Source: Aphrocallistes beatrix (lineage: Eukaryota > Porifera > Hexactinellida > Sceptrulophora > Aphrocallistidae). From it: 64,000 nt of DNA. Below, piece by piece: positions 8,864 through 22,400 of the stretch. The notes below the pieces were generated by a model. It did not search any database and had not been told where the DNA came from. It was given only the letters and a program-made list of their open reading frames with translations. The stretch is from positions 806,001-870,000 of the forward strand of contig OY725503.1 in the NCBI GenBank assembly GCA_963281255.1. The letters are read 5' to 3'. Position 1 is the first letter of the stretch; each line of letters begins with the position of its first letter. The position numbers and the translations under genes are program-made.

Positions 8864-11800
8864 TTAGATTAGGAATACATCTTCCTCTCCGAACACAGGA
8901 TTGTCGATGGGAGATGTGGGAGAAATGAGTTCAGATACGTTAGATGCGGAGTTAGAGGGACGTTTTTTAGCCTTCGGGAGAGATGTTGGAAGTGAAACAA
9001 CAGGGGATACAACTCTGCGAGAAGAATTGGTATTTGAAACTACTGTCGAACTGGCTTTTAGGCTTTGTGTGATGATATTTTTGGTTAACAATGTTCTGAC
9101 TTGTTTATTCTTAATTGTATACGCGAAAAAGTATACTACCCCAATTGGAGCATTCAGTACCAGAAAAACCCATTCAAATACTGATAAGACCACATCTTCA
9201 CTTTTAGATTTTACCAGTATAATGTTGACAATGAGGAACAAAAAGGGCAACCCTAAGATTGAGATTAGAATGATGAATTGTATGTACAGCGTTAAATACC
9301 GACGTTTGAATTGTTTAAAAGTTGGTTCGGACTTGGGCTTCATTAGCCAGCATAGTTTGCAAGAGAAAATAGTGAGACCGATGCCATTGAGAACTAAGAG
9401 GAAGAGTATAGGCCCTATTAGTCCCCAGGTTGTTTGGATTGAACCCGTGCTTAAATAGCATATTGCATTCTTGTTTTCGTCTTTGTAGTGAATGTAATCA
9501 GTGTAATTTTCAGTTATATTAGGAATTGTAACGAGCAATGTTATTAGGCAAGGTACGAGCGGTCCTACCCAACAGAAAATGCAAAACAACGAAAATATTT
9601 TGAATTGTCCACGGATCTTGTCATCTTTGAGAAATATTATGAGAGTAATGCATATACAAAAACTCCAAGCAAACACAGCGATCCATGAATACTGAGTTAT
9701 GAACACAGCCACTACGCAATAATACTCATTCAAAACGCCGGTGGTTAGAAGGAATAGGAAGCACGAGCAACCTAGAGTTAGAGCTATCGCGTAGTTGAAA
9801 TAGACGAGGTTGGGAAGGCTTTGGAAAAACGGTTTTCCCGCCAAACAAAAGAGTATTAAAGAGAGGACGAGTGCGAAAAACGAAAGAGACAACAGAATAA
9901 AACTAAATACCTGCATGACTTTGTAATGAGTATCGCTAATTGTTCGATTAAAACTGACAATAGCTGTAAATGGTGTTGCGTGACTGGTATTACAAACGAT
10001 TGTACTCGAATTCTTTCCAATATCCAAGCTAACCAGGTCAACTCCGCTGCTGTTTAAAGTATTATTATTAACGAAATCTATAAAGACACACTCAACTCGG
10101 GCACTTTCGTCAAGAATGAAATCAGGACTGAATGAAATATTTACTGAATCATTGAATTGAAATGTAGTGGGAATATTAAACGAGAAAAAACGCGTGGTTT
10201 GCTCATCGTTCGAGATTGTTAGACTGAAATTGTACGTAGTACTGCATATCGGAATACTTTGCTCGTTGAATTGTGTTAGAACAGATTCGGGAATGTTAGC
10301 ATTTGGGAAGCTTCCATTTTCAGGGATCTTTTTTGGATTACTAATTTCTGATTCATCAATACATTTTATGAAAAGTTGAACATTCTCTTCCCCGATCCGT
10401 ATGAGTTCGTGAGGACATTCCAATCCATTAACTTTCTTCGATACAAATCTTTCAAATAAGTCGATAACTTTAATTAGTTCCTCCGTTGTAACTATTGCTG
10501 AAGCCTCCGTTTTCAATGAACGTATCAAGTTAGATGTAAGATCAACGATCGCTTCGCTGAGAGTTTCACTTTGTGCTAACACTGGCGTTATTAGAGCGAT
10601 AATATTCTCAAATTCAGTAAAATTAAGATTTTCTTCAATCACCTTAAAATCCTTAATCTTATCTAGTATACTCTGAGCTGGATCAGGAGGAGGAGAACTG
10701 ATGCTGGTTAGGAGTGTTGTAGTGGCGTCAGTTGTTGTTGTTGTTGTTGTTGTTGTTGTAGAGGAGGCTAGAGTGAGCGGTGAGGTTATGGCTGTAGTAG
10801 GGGGTACTGTGATGACACCTAGAAGAATCATAGTATATAATAATTAGGGCATTAGGATCTTTCGATCCATGATCGAAAGATCCCGATTGCGATCCTTTTT
10901 TGAGGATCGACGATCTTTTTTAAAAGTAGGATCGGGATCGGATCGAAACTTTTCCAGAATTCGATCCGATCCTTTTTCTTTTTAATTCCCAAGTTGTAGG
11001 TGAAGTGTTGAAATTTATGTTATTAAATATATGTTTTAATGTGTTTTATGGTTTGAATACTAACTTAAGCACTAAGTACGTCCCAGGCTGCCGCAGACGG
11101 ACATTGCACGCCGTCCATGCCATAAGGCATCTCCTTCCAGGAGCTGTACTAAAATGATAGTCCTCTGACTATTATTGAAAGGATCTTTTTGGGGATCGTG
11201 ATCGGATCGAAGATCCTTTTAAAAGTTAGGATCTGGATCTGGATCTATTTTTTTGAGGTCATTTTTTTGAGGATCGACTAATGCCCTAATAATAATGAAC
11301 TAGGATATTTTTCCAATTTAAACATTTTCAAATGGTTATATTACAAAAGTACGTACCTTGACTTGTGAGATATTCTGTTATGTTCATCCTATCCATTTCC
11401 CCGTAGCTTATCTCAAAATGATTCTCGAGAAACAAAAGTGAGTTTAACAAGTAGAGGGAGAATTCTTTAAATTGGGAGACCTCTCCATCGAACACGCTCG
11501 ATCCCAACTCATACAATATCAGAGCACTTTGGTAGAGATTGTCTCCAAAGAATGGGTTATATTCTGTATAGAGATCATGGGTCTTGTGAGTAATACACAT
11601 TAACTCGTAGAAAATATGCAAATACGTGTTGAAAAATTCAGGATTAATGTTCCCAAGCTTTTTCTCAACCAAAAGCAAAGATTCAACGACTTCAGAGTCA
11701 CCCACAACTCCTTTAGCAGTAATTCGACTGAAGATGCATTGTATCGCATCGTAATCGCGCGAAGAAAGGTTGTACGAGTGAGTTGTGTTCAGATATTCCA

Positions 11801-12651
11801 ACAGAGATGTGTAGAGCGTATTGTTTGGGAGAAAATAGGCTCCGACAAAGCATCGATCCACACCATACGAATTCTCAGCTGTGCAAATAAACAATCGAAT
11901 CGTCTCGACTTGGGACTGTAGGGATATACTACTGCTACCATTATACTCGTTCATTCGGGTATGATCGGTCCAGACAACGGTGGGCTGGGGATTTCCTTGG
12001 GCGGTGCATCTCGCACTGATCGCTCCACCATCCACGGCTCTATATCTGTCTGTGATTGGTGGAATACATCTCACACTTGAAGCTATATAGCAAGAGTCAT
12101 CATGCTTATAATAACAACTCCGTTCCTCTATTAACGAGCGATTTAGAGCGAGACTGTATATTTTGATCAGAAAACCAATATAGAACTTTGATCAGAAATG
12201 TGGAATTTCAATACTAATTAATACAAATGCCACATCTGATCAAACTACATTGGTTTTCTGATCAAAAGTCTCATTAAGAGGAATATGTCATATTTAATAT
12301 TATTAGGGAGCCTACTTAGTATGCAGTACGTAAACTATTTCAGCTCAATAGAAAATATACACTGATCTACAACTGCATTATCAAATCTGACATCTGAACA
12401 CAGACTCATCATTTCTACGACAAAAAGGTTCGAAACCGAAAAAGTTTCGATATTCGATACTTCGTATAACCGCCACTGACTATCAAATAATTGAAAGTTG
12501 TGTAAATATATATATATATATATCTGTATATGTATATAAAGTCTTTTGACTACCTGTGACAATACATACATATATACCAATCCTCACCTTGTCCAGATAT
12601 TTGCGAATAAAGTTGGAAAATAACAATCAAAATTAACAAAAACTTCTCCAT
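8864..12651 (-). CDS. Ig-domain adhesion GPCR, 914 aa (3 exons)
   Basis: I model it as complement(8864..10818, 11357..12082, 12588..12651); both introns are phase 1 with good GT..AG signals. Exon 1 is a pure signal peptide (MEKFLLILIVIFQLYSQIS). Exon 2 carries an I-set immunoglobulin fold (C..GNPQP..W..FICTAENSYG) and then a helical segment like GAIN subdomain A. Exon 3 starts with a poly-Thr linker, then the GAIN-B region and a GPS near residue 545 that reads CNTSHATPFTAIV. Here the usual H-L-T is H-A-T, so cleavage may be weakened but is not excluded. Seven TM segments follow (VFSFILLSLSFFALVL first, WVFLVLNAPIGVVYFF last) with a Ser/Pro-rich tail. Intron 2 (538 nt) contains a complete hAT-type MITE; intron 1 (505 nt) contains a fold-back repeat. 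The receptor combines adhesion through Ig with signalling; ligand unknown. Confidence 0.88.
10845..11288. mobile_element. hAT-type MITE in a GPCR intron, GATC-rich
   Basis: The 444-bp element has 11-bp perfect terminal inverted repeats, TAGGGCATTAG on the left and CTAATGCCCTA on the right. It is flanked by an exact 8-bp target duplication, ATAATAAT (10837-10844 and 11289-11296), which fits the hAT preference nTnnnnAn. Inside, both arms are packed with GATC/GATCG motifs that can pair into a long hairpin. A unique middle (about 11065-11160) resembles sequence near 60310-60390. It encodes no transposase. Confidence 0.88.
12123..12283. repeat. Fold-back (imperfect palindromic) element
   Basis: The arms TTTTGATCAGAAAACCAAT (12160-12178) and ATTGGTTTTCTGATCAAAA (12249-12267) are exact reverse complements. 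A weaker match continues outward to TTCCTCT / AAGAGGAA. The element lies in intron 1 of the Ig adhesion GPCR and looks like a small MITE. I found no clear target duplication. Confidence 0.7.
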
Positions 12652-13416
12652 TTTAAATTATTACTAAGTGAATTTCTCCTCTTATTCAATCTCAATCAAA
12701 GCTTATTCAACAATACTCAAGTCATCATATGTGACTGGGAGTAACCTTTAAGTTAATAGCGATCATGTTACACCATGTTATGTATTGGGAATTTTAACTA
12801 TGCACTGATATGATTGTAAGCTTAATTAAGAGTGAAATTCATATAGTACATATACATAGTATATATATTTAGGTGCCTTTATTACTTTAAAACTCAATGA
12901 TCCGTTGTAATCTGGATTGAACTTTGATCAGGCACATGTTAAGAGCAGGTGGGAGCAAAATAAAAGCAGTACAATATAGCATTTCCCTACTTGTTAACCC
13001 AATTCTGAAGAAGTTGATACGGCAAAAAAAATTTGTTGCCTATGCCTATAGTATTAATTATGAAAAAAGTGATACGGCAAATACGTACCTGCCGTACCGC
13101 TAGCCTGATAGAAAAAAGTTTTGATCTATCTGAGTTTAAGCTTGGTCGAGTCTGTTATTAGAATAAACAAAATGTCAACGGTCAAAAGTATGTTCCATAG
13201 TTTCTCCAATAAAAATTTATCACTAATAACAAACATTTTTTAAATATTTTGTGCCGTTTGTTTTTAAATGGACGAAAAATGGTCGAAAAACATAGGAGAT
13301 TATAGGAGTGTCTCAAAAGGTGACTGAGGCGGACACAAAGTGTCCGCAGGGAACTAAGCGTTTATTGAATAGTATTTATTAATGATTACTTTTGCACTAA
13401 TCAAAAAAATTTAATC
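12652..13416. other. Intergenic gap between the GPCR start and the SF3B2 end
   Basis: These 765 bp are AT-rich. They contain the GPCR promoter side and the SF3B2 3' flank. GTTGATACGGCAAAA and GTGATACGGCAAATACG form a loose direct repeat near 13013-13090, and a palindrome CGGACACAAAGTGTCCGC lies near 13331. That palindrome recurs as GGACACTTTGTGTCCGCC in the GC-tipped repeats at 35160 and 37770. I see no gene. Confidence 0.5.
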
Positions 13417-16400
13417 TTAAAATTTGAAAGATTTCATCTTCTTGCTTGTTTTCGCAGGATCTGATTGAGACTTTTTGCGTTTTCCCTAAACAAAATAGAA
13501 ATTTCAAAGTCGGTGTAAATTTTTCAGAAAATTATACAAGGTAAGGTTCCATTTAGGGTTTTTAATCCCGGGATCCCGGCTTGTTTTTGCCCGGGATTGA
13601 ATCCCGGGATTCATTTTTAAATCCCGGGATACTGATCCTCAGGATATCTATGCAACAAGTTAAGAACAAGGCTGAATGATAGCACTTTAGACACACTTGT
13701 ATTTATTAGGAACAATCTGAAAAAAGAAAAGAAATAGAGATGTTAATTATATATTCATTAATACGGGCGAATCATTATTCATTACTCATATTATTTCCGT
13801 AATTCATAAATAGTCACGTTATATTAAACTATATACAAATACTAGCATACCAATTCTTGAAAATTACTAATCCCGGGATTCAGAATTTGTCAATCCCGAA
13901 ATCCCGGGATTGGAATTTCTGACCGGGATTAAAAACCCTAGTTCCATTAATTCGCCTCCTCATAAGTTCTGTCTTCAGCCTAGTCGACCATGGCTTAATT
14001 TAGTGCTTATTACTTATATTATTATAATTATTGAATTAGTGTTTGAATTATGTTACGTATATGTTACCTTCTTTACGTCAGGGCTCTCAGATATATCATC
14101 TCTATCTTTCAATTTCTGCTCGTATCTATCGCAATGAGAAAACGAATAATTGATTTTTAACATTAAAACACATACTGGGTGACTGAGAGAAGAGCAGCAC
14201 AAGGAAATGAATGCAGGTTTTACTAACTTGGCTTGCAGTGTTGAAGGTTCCATTTCCAGCTCCGTGGGATCTAACATCAACTCTACTCCCTCTTCAGATC
14301 CTGTGGCAGGTGTAGGTGTCTATATAAGGAGCGTATTGATCAAGATTATTTGAGAATCACTATACAGGCAAACCTCCGATAGTGAACACTTCGATATAGT
14401 GATAAATTCCATTAGAAAATCTTTTGAAAAATTTGCGACAACCGACTTAATTTTGTCTCAAATTAGATTTCGCATAGTGGAATCAATGTAGTTTTCAGAA
14501 ATGACAAACTCTTCAGACTGATATTTTAGAGGGAAAGTTTGATGAATTTTTCTTATATGGGTATCATCATGTCCCAATAGAGCAGGTGTATTATTTTCTT
14601 GATCGTTGAAAATAAAAATTTGGAAGTACATCTTGCTCACAAAATTTCAGTCTACCAATTAATTAAACAAAACTTTCGAGACGAGGCAATTCACATATTT
14701 ATATTTATATGTGTAACTAACCTTCGCTAAATGTCCTGGGATTCCCTAAAGGAGAGAACAGAAAACGCAGGTCACAATAAATAATTTACTTCAGGCATTT
14801 AGAAATAGTGATTGCTCTTCTAATCTTATCATTTCATTTGAACGAGAAAAATTTAGATATCATACAGTCGACTCTGCTTAATCGGACCACTTTGGCAGGA
14901 CAGGAATAGCTCTCACACATATAAGTTAATACAAATATTTTCAGTTAATAGGGTTCTCCGCTTAATCGGGGAAAAATGTCCTCTGACCGATGTGACCCTA
15001 TTAAGCAGAGTCGACTGTATTATTATTTACAGAACAACTTCTTGTTGTTATTGTGTTTGCTTCGTAGACAAACAAAACTTGCTTTTGTGTACAGTACTTG
15101 ACTTTTGTCGATGAACCATATAATCATAGTTTCGAAGTAATATTTTCAAGAAATTTAGTAGAAATGAATTATTATGACTCACTCCTGCTAAATCGTATGT
15201 GTGCGTGGTGAGGAATGTTCCCGCAGCTGTCTGTCTCTCTGGAATGAGCGTGTAGAGAGATGGCGTATCGCCCCTAATTAGATTCTGTAAACTGCTAGAT
15301 CATTCACTTTCTAGAATTAATGACAACTAACCCTTCATGAAGATCTTCTATTGTCTTCTTTCTAAAAGAATAAATTGATCCATAATCAATTATATCTCAA
15401 CACATGTATGTGCGTATGAGACATAATCACGACTCAGATGTCAATTCGAATTCCTATAAGTATTTGTTTGCAATGGCAATAATTTTGTCTAAGGATTTTA
15501 TACATTCCGCAATAGACCGAATATTTCATGAAATATTCAACTGTCGGCATGGTGGAAATGAAATAAAGTTAATATAGACTTGTCATAAATTAATAAGTAC
15601 TTATCGAATATACGTTACTATGTAGTACGTGAATGAAAGCAGACAATTTCATTCTCCCCATACTATACTATACAATTGTTGAATTGATTATAGTATTTCT
15701 ATTTATGTAAGGCAAAATACAGTTCATGTTTACCTCAGTTCTAGAGATCCTGGTGTTTCAATTCCTCTCGGTACGGTGCTTAATCCACTTGGTGTTGCAA
15801 ATCTACAAAACAAAATAATAACAGAAACATATTTTAAACAAGTGTAAGATACACTTTGTTTTAGTGCATTCAAGCGAAGCGTATTCTCGCAGGTGTAACT
15901 AAAGAGAGGACTATATAATAATTATATAATTATTATATAATTATTATATAATAATTATATAATAATTATATAATTATTATATAATAATTATATAATAATT
16001 ATATAATTATTATATAATAATTATATAATTATTATATAATTATTATATAATTATTATATAATTATTATATAATAATTATATAATAATTATATAATAATTA
16101 TATAATTATTATATAATTATTATATAATTATTATATAATTATTATATAATTATTATATAATTATTATACAATTATTATATAATTATTATATAATTAATGA
16201 GAGCTTCCAACTGTTGACATGTGGTTTTTAGTGGTGTAGATTTCGAATAATATATTTTCAGTTCAATATGATAAATTATTTGCTTACTTTTGTTTACATT
16301 AGATACATAAAGTAAACAAATTACAAAAATAGGTTAGAGGCTGGCTTCCAACGGTTGACATGGGGTTTTCAGGGGTGTAGATTTCGAATATCCTATTTTC

Positions 16401-19400
16401 GGATCCATATGAGAATTTATTCGTTAACCTTTGTTTACAATACGTATATAAAGAAAAAAAAATCCCAAAATAGGTTAGATTAAGTAACTCCAGGCGCCCG
16501 TAGGGCGACTCTGCGGATACGCAGTGTCTGAAATTGCAAGCCGCGAAGCGCGCTTGTAATTATTATATAACAATTAAATTTATATTATATAATTATAAAT
16601 ATCTTGATAATTTTTTTGTTTATAATATACGTATTTATAAATAAGCAAATTTGAAATTGATTAGTGGAAGTAATCAATATTTGGCACCCGTAGGGACTTC
16701 TGAATTTGTTGACATTCCCAGCCGCCCGCAAAGTGTTCGCTAGCCGCGCTACGCAAGTTGTTGTGACACTTATCTTACGTATCTACATCCATTGTCTCCT
16801 GTAGTTAATAACTCTATGAATTCTGTAAGTTCTGGTTGATAAATTGGCTCTATTCATTCACAATTCCTTTTCAAGTGGTGTATATTCGGTTTAAATAATA
16901 GAGAAAGTAGGCTATGACACATAATCCCATTGTATCCTACATGTGGATTAGAACCCGATACTTGTTGGGATATGAAAAACATGTGACTATGCCATACTTG
17001 CTTTTTGTATTCTATGTATATTACAGTCAGGATCGCTTATTGTGAACCACCAGGGGACCAAAAAATATGTTCATAATAGAGATACTTCATATTTAGCGAA
17101 CTTGATTCAATACAAATCCTATCTAAAAAATAAATTTGGGACCAGGAGGTTAGTTCATAATAAACGAATGTTCATATTAAGCGACCCTGACTGTACTTTT
17201 CTATTACGTTCAGCCATATCCCGCGAAATCAACGCTGCGTCCCGCTTTAATCAGGCCTCAGGTTGGCATGTATGCTATGCAGTAGAATATATATTCTCCG
17301 ATGTCCATTGTGATAGAGAACAATGCCAAAAGGAAATCCGAATTGTGCAGGTTCTACTGAAGTGTAAATACCATACCCACGATACCATGGGCGTAGCCAG
17401 GACGTTTTGTAGAGAGGGCATATCAACCAGCTGGAGGTCTGGGGACGCTGTAAGCCCCCCCAGTGGGGTCCAGGGGCAAAGCCCCTGGAAGCTAAACAAT
17501 TTTTCTCATAATTTGGACGGATTCATCTAATTTTGAGGTTCTAGAAGTACAAATTAACTCCGATGACACCCCTCTCATCAATTATTTTATAATTTAATAA
17601 ATAAATATTCAGAATTTATCCAGCCAAGGGGGAAGGGGTAGCTCCCCCCTCCCTACGCTACTAGGGATTATCTGACCATTGTTGTTGCCTTCCTAGCACT
17701 TAAAAATATTCTAAAAGAAATGTCAGTCCGAGTCACTGAAATGAGACAAGAAAAAGATGTGTTATTAAAACCCGAAACAGATGCATCCAAGTGAAAAATG
17801 CTCTACGAAATTCTACAGCGAATCATGACTAGAGTTAGATGGAAAAACTGACTGAACAGCGAGAGACAGGTCATGCTCTACGCGAGGAGTGGAAGAGACG
17901 GTAGAGAATAAGAAGTCACCCCGTGCTACCTCGCTATGACCTATCGTAACGACGGTAAAACCACAACCACTCTTGAGGCAGTCCTAATCATAAATGATGT
18001 CTTGAGAGAAGAGAGGGAATAAATCCATTATTTCGTGTGAGAATGTGCATTTTTTCTGAGACTGGCGAGTAACTAAACAAAGCCTGACTACCAGACGGAA
18101 GTTAGGCTAGGTTTGGCTGACTAGGCAAAATAATCTTTCATACCTCTCCCTCTCCCTCTCCTATGAAATTATTTCCCATTTCTTACAACTCTTCTCTGTC
18201 AGACTTTACTCCCACTCTTAGATCAGCTAACTAATTAGATTCCGCACCATGGATATGGTAGGAGAGAGCTACTACGACTCTACACAGAAGGAGGCAGAGA
18301 AGGGAGGGCCGGGGTTCGTGGGGATTCAGTTCTGTCAGGAGTGCAACAACATGCTCTACCCGAAAGAGGATAAGGCCAGGAAGGCACTCTTCTACGAGTG
18401 TAGGACTTGTCACTTCAAAAAGGTGAGTTCAGTAGAAAGATTAATTCAACGCACTAACTTTTGATGTCCAGCATTCCTCAAGATGAAATAGTTTCAACTC
18501 GTGACGTCTGTAAATTATTTTATTCTTTGAATCATTTTGAAGTCCTGTCTGCTAACAGGAATGAGTGGTCAATGTAATGTATTTTATTGATAAACTGAGA
18601 TTCGATTCGAATACCCTTGAATATACTAATGCAGTGGTTCCCAACCTGGGGTCCATGGGCCTCTTAGTAGTCCACATAAGATATATGGGGGTCCACAGGA
18701 TTCGAAATCTTGTATTACGGTAATAGGAGGGCGTCCACATAATATATGAATAATTGCTATAGGGTCCACAGACAAAAAAGGTTAAAACTGCAGTACTAAT
18801 GGCAGAAACATATTCTCTATCATCAGTTGAAAATAATTCATCAAATTAAAATGGATTCCACTTACTTATACTCACAAGATTCCTACTGTCACCTAGATTT
18901 AAGAATCACTTCTCTTATGTTCTGTGGAAAGACTCGGGAACTATGCATTAACACCTCTGGATTCGCCACTAATTCTCACTCAACTTGGTTTAGCTTTTTA
19001 GTTTGTTTGATATTCCTATTTCCGTTCCGTTTAGGAAGCCAAGAATTTGAATTTGAGTGAACAAGATTCAGCCTGCATCTACGTTAACAAGATACGACAC
19101 GAGGTGGACGAGTTGACACGAGTCATAGCCGATGTGGCTCACGATCCCACCCTCCCGCGTACAGAGGAGTCTCCCTGTCCTCTCTGTGAGTACCGGAGGG
19201 CTGTGTTCTTCCAGAGTCAGTCCACCAATCCGGATGAAGGCATGAAGCTGTATTACGTGTGCTGTAATGATGAGTGTGGACATAGATGGACGGATTAGCA
19301 CTTCTTATTCATTGGATTTTGTATTAGAATGGAAATGAATATACTCCATGCTAGATACCTTCTTCCACGGGAACTCAATCAGATTTCCTGAGATTTGCTC

Positions 19401-22400
19401 TACTCTATTTGTTTACTTTTATGTAATATTGAGAAAGTTGACTTATTCTCAGCGAGAAAAGTAAAATAATATTCGAAATTTTGGGTTTACTTAAATTTTA
19501 TTGCTAATACAGTAGAACCGCCATAATCCGACACCGTTTTCTATCATAACTGGCGTTGGACATTAGAAATTTGCACCGTATAATCCGACAGTTTTTTCGT
19601 TTCCCGATGGATGTCAGATTATGCAGGTTCGACTGTACTTTCCGTGTCAGTTTCTGTAATATTTTCTTCAAAATATACAATTCTGAAAGGTTCCTCAAAT
19701 GCAAAGGCAGCTGATTTAATGACAAAAAGATTATTACTAAATTACCATAGTTTATAAAGGTTGAAATTAATTCATCTTTTCGTTCAAATCCAATCCGTAG
19801 ATTGAATTTAGAGGTAATTTGGAAATTTTTTCCAACGAAATTTTTGGATAATCCTTGGAAAGACATAACATCAGCTCAGAATTAATTTTGATTGGCATTA
19901 AGGCAAGAATTTGTAACTCACCCAGCGGGAGTTCTGATCCCTGCGTCCTCTGGTAGAGGAGGTTTAGCTATCTCTTCTCCAGGCTCATCCTCGCTCTGAA
20001 AAAAATGATAAAATTATATTAATGCGGAAATGGTTCGACTTTTTGAAAAAGGAAATAGTTCGACTTTTTATCATTAGGATTAATGGTGGTTTTTATGTGA
20101 ACTATTTCCTTTTTTGGAAAGTCGAACTATTTCCGGTTTTTTTGCGAACTATTTCCACCATACCATGTACACGTTGTAAACACGGTAAATATCATGATTA
20201 AGAATAGGTCTCGAAAAGAATGCTCGAGGTTAGGTTTCAACGATTGATCTTCAAGGTGTCGATTCTGGAATACAGTCGACTCCGCTTAATAGGGTCACTG
20301 TTTAATCGGGTCAACCGCTTAATCGGGCCACTTTTGGCAGGACCGGAATAGCTCTCACACATAGAGGCTAATACAAAATATTTTCGGTTAATAGGGTTCC
20401 GCTTAATCGGGCCAAAATGTCTTCTGACCGATGTGACCAATTTTTGTTCACCTATTAATTAGAGCTTGTATTCAAAGGTGACAACACTTGTTACACCGTG
20501 TAGATGTTGATTCCAAACAGTCTCATAATCTGAAATCCTCGATTTTTATTATTATATTATCCAATCGAGGTACATACATATACAGCATTTGAATTTACAT
20601 TGAATTTACAGTACTACCACTAAGATAGTATAATTATACAGTACACCCTCGCTAATCCGAACAGCTCTGTGCCAATGATCGAAAAAATCGTTCGGATTAG
20701 TGAAATAACACTAATTCAATGGGATATTAACTATAAAAAATTTGAATTGGTAGAATATTAAGGATAATATTTTGTTATAATTGCTTTTTTAATGAGGTTT
20801 CTCAATCTTATTGAAATATATAATATTATAAACGTTGATTAAAAGCATAGAGGCGAATAAGATTATATTTCGGGTGTTCGGGTTGTAAGAATGAAGTGTT
20901 CGGATTAGCGAGGGTTCACTGTAATATCACCTATTCCAATGTATCATTGTGTGTACGTAGTAATCTTTCCATATGAATGCACGCAGTCTAGTCTATAATG
21001 TTATAAGATAGAAAGTATATTGTAATACAACCTCATCAGTAGATTCATCTTCTGACTCCAGTTCCCCCCACAAGTTCTTATCGATATCTGCATCATCTCC
21101 TCTGTCCTCCTACACAACAACAAATTATATTCAAACTACGAATTACTGCCAGTTGCCTTTGTGAGTTCCTAATTATTTTATTATCAAATTTAAAAATATA
21201 ATCCTATTCTATTATCGCTTATTTCATAATGCTTATTATTTATAAAATAAAAAGCTCGTAGCTAATGGTAAATATCAGTGGTTGCCATCATACCATATAA
21301 CCATGGGTTTTTATGTCTATCAAATTGTATTTCTGATCTAATGACATAATGGTATGTATCAAGCTTAATACTTAATTTATTGGTGATTGATCTGAATGTT
21401 ATTTTGTCATATATTAGAATATTTAACTCCCACATCTAGGCTAGGCTATGTCAAACTTCAAACATGTGACTAACGTTGCCATAGTCCCCACTCCCCCTAA
21501 CAAATATGCATACAAATATCTTGGGAACGAGTTTTGACTATTTCGACCAATAGACCATGTTTTAGCAAAGGCCTGTAATGCCCTCTGCTTCATCTCATCA
21601 GAATGATACTAGACTGAAGTTTGGAATGCGTACTTAGCGATTCAATTATATTAAACAGTTAAGACGTAATATTCTGAGATTTGTCCTAACATGGTGGATA
21701 GAAACCCTAGACCGTCATGGGTGAAATGGTAATAAATTCTATTTATTTTTGCTAACAAATGTTAAGAAGTACACATTATCTCAAGTAATTAGCCACCGCA
21801 TATTGAAATATGTCTATGAATGGATATTGAGATATCCGCAATATAAATCAGCTGGGGGGACCCATGAGGAATAGGTACAGGGATCGTCCAGGCGTATACA
21901 GGCGCCTAATTTTAAATCAATATAGATCTAGGCGCGCTAAAATGTATCTAAACTCCTATATCGTAATTTAAATGGATAGGCTAGACGTATGGGAATAATC
22001 AGAGGGGTTTTTCAGGCGTTTATCCCAGAAAAGTTGGATGAACTCTGAATTGTGCTTGGTACACTTGTTTGAGGATAGGGCTTTGATCCTCAGAACTCCC
22101 TAGTTGTAAACTAAATCTCTTCTTTTCATTGTTTATTTGCAGTATACTTAAGATTTTTGTAATATATCTAATAGCTAATATATTTCAATACAGATCTAGT
22201 GCATCCGTGGATTGAAATTCCCTTAATTAAATACAATCTTGGCCTGCGTAAAAATGAGAGGTTTATTCAAGCTTATGGCTTTGAAAAGTAGGATAAAGCT
22301 CCTTGGAAATCTCTCACAATATTGATATCAGCTTTTAAGACACGTACATTATTGTGAACACACAGTTTTATCAAAAAAGTTGTCTAATGAAATATTGTTA

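Noticed and set aside
12335-12580. 81-codon minus ORF as a second Ig exon of the GPCR
   Set aside because: The signal-peptide exon (phase 1) does not match its possible acceptors, whereas it matches the acceptor at 12083 exactly.
17042-17530. 162-codon plus-strand ORF and its minus partner
   Set aside because: They cover two transposon-like repeats, show no domain and have no conserved start.
13417-21109. A separate gene on minus at 13-21 kb
   Set aside because: Its exons give the C-terminal half of SF3B2 in phase with the N-terminal half at 40.7-45.5 kb.
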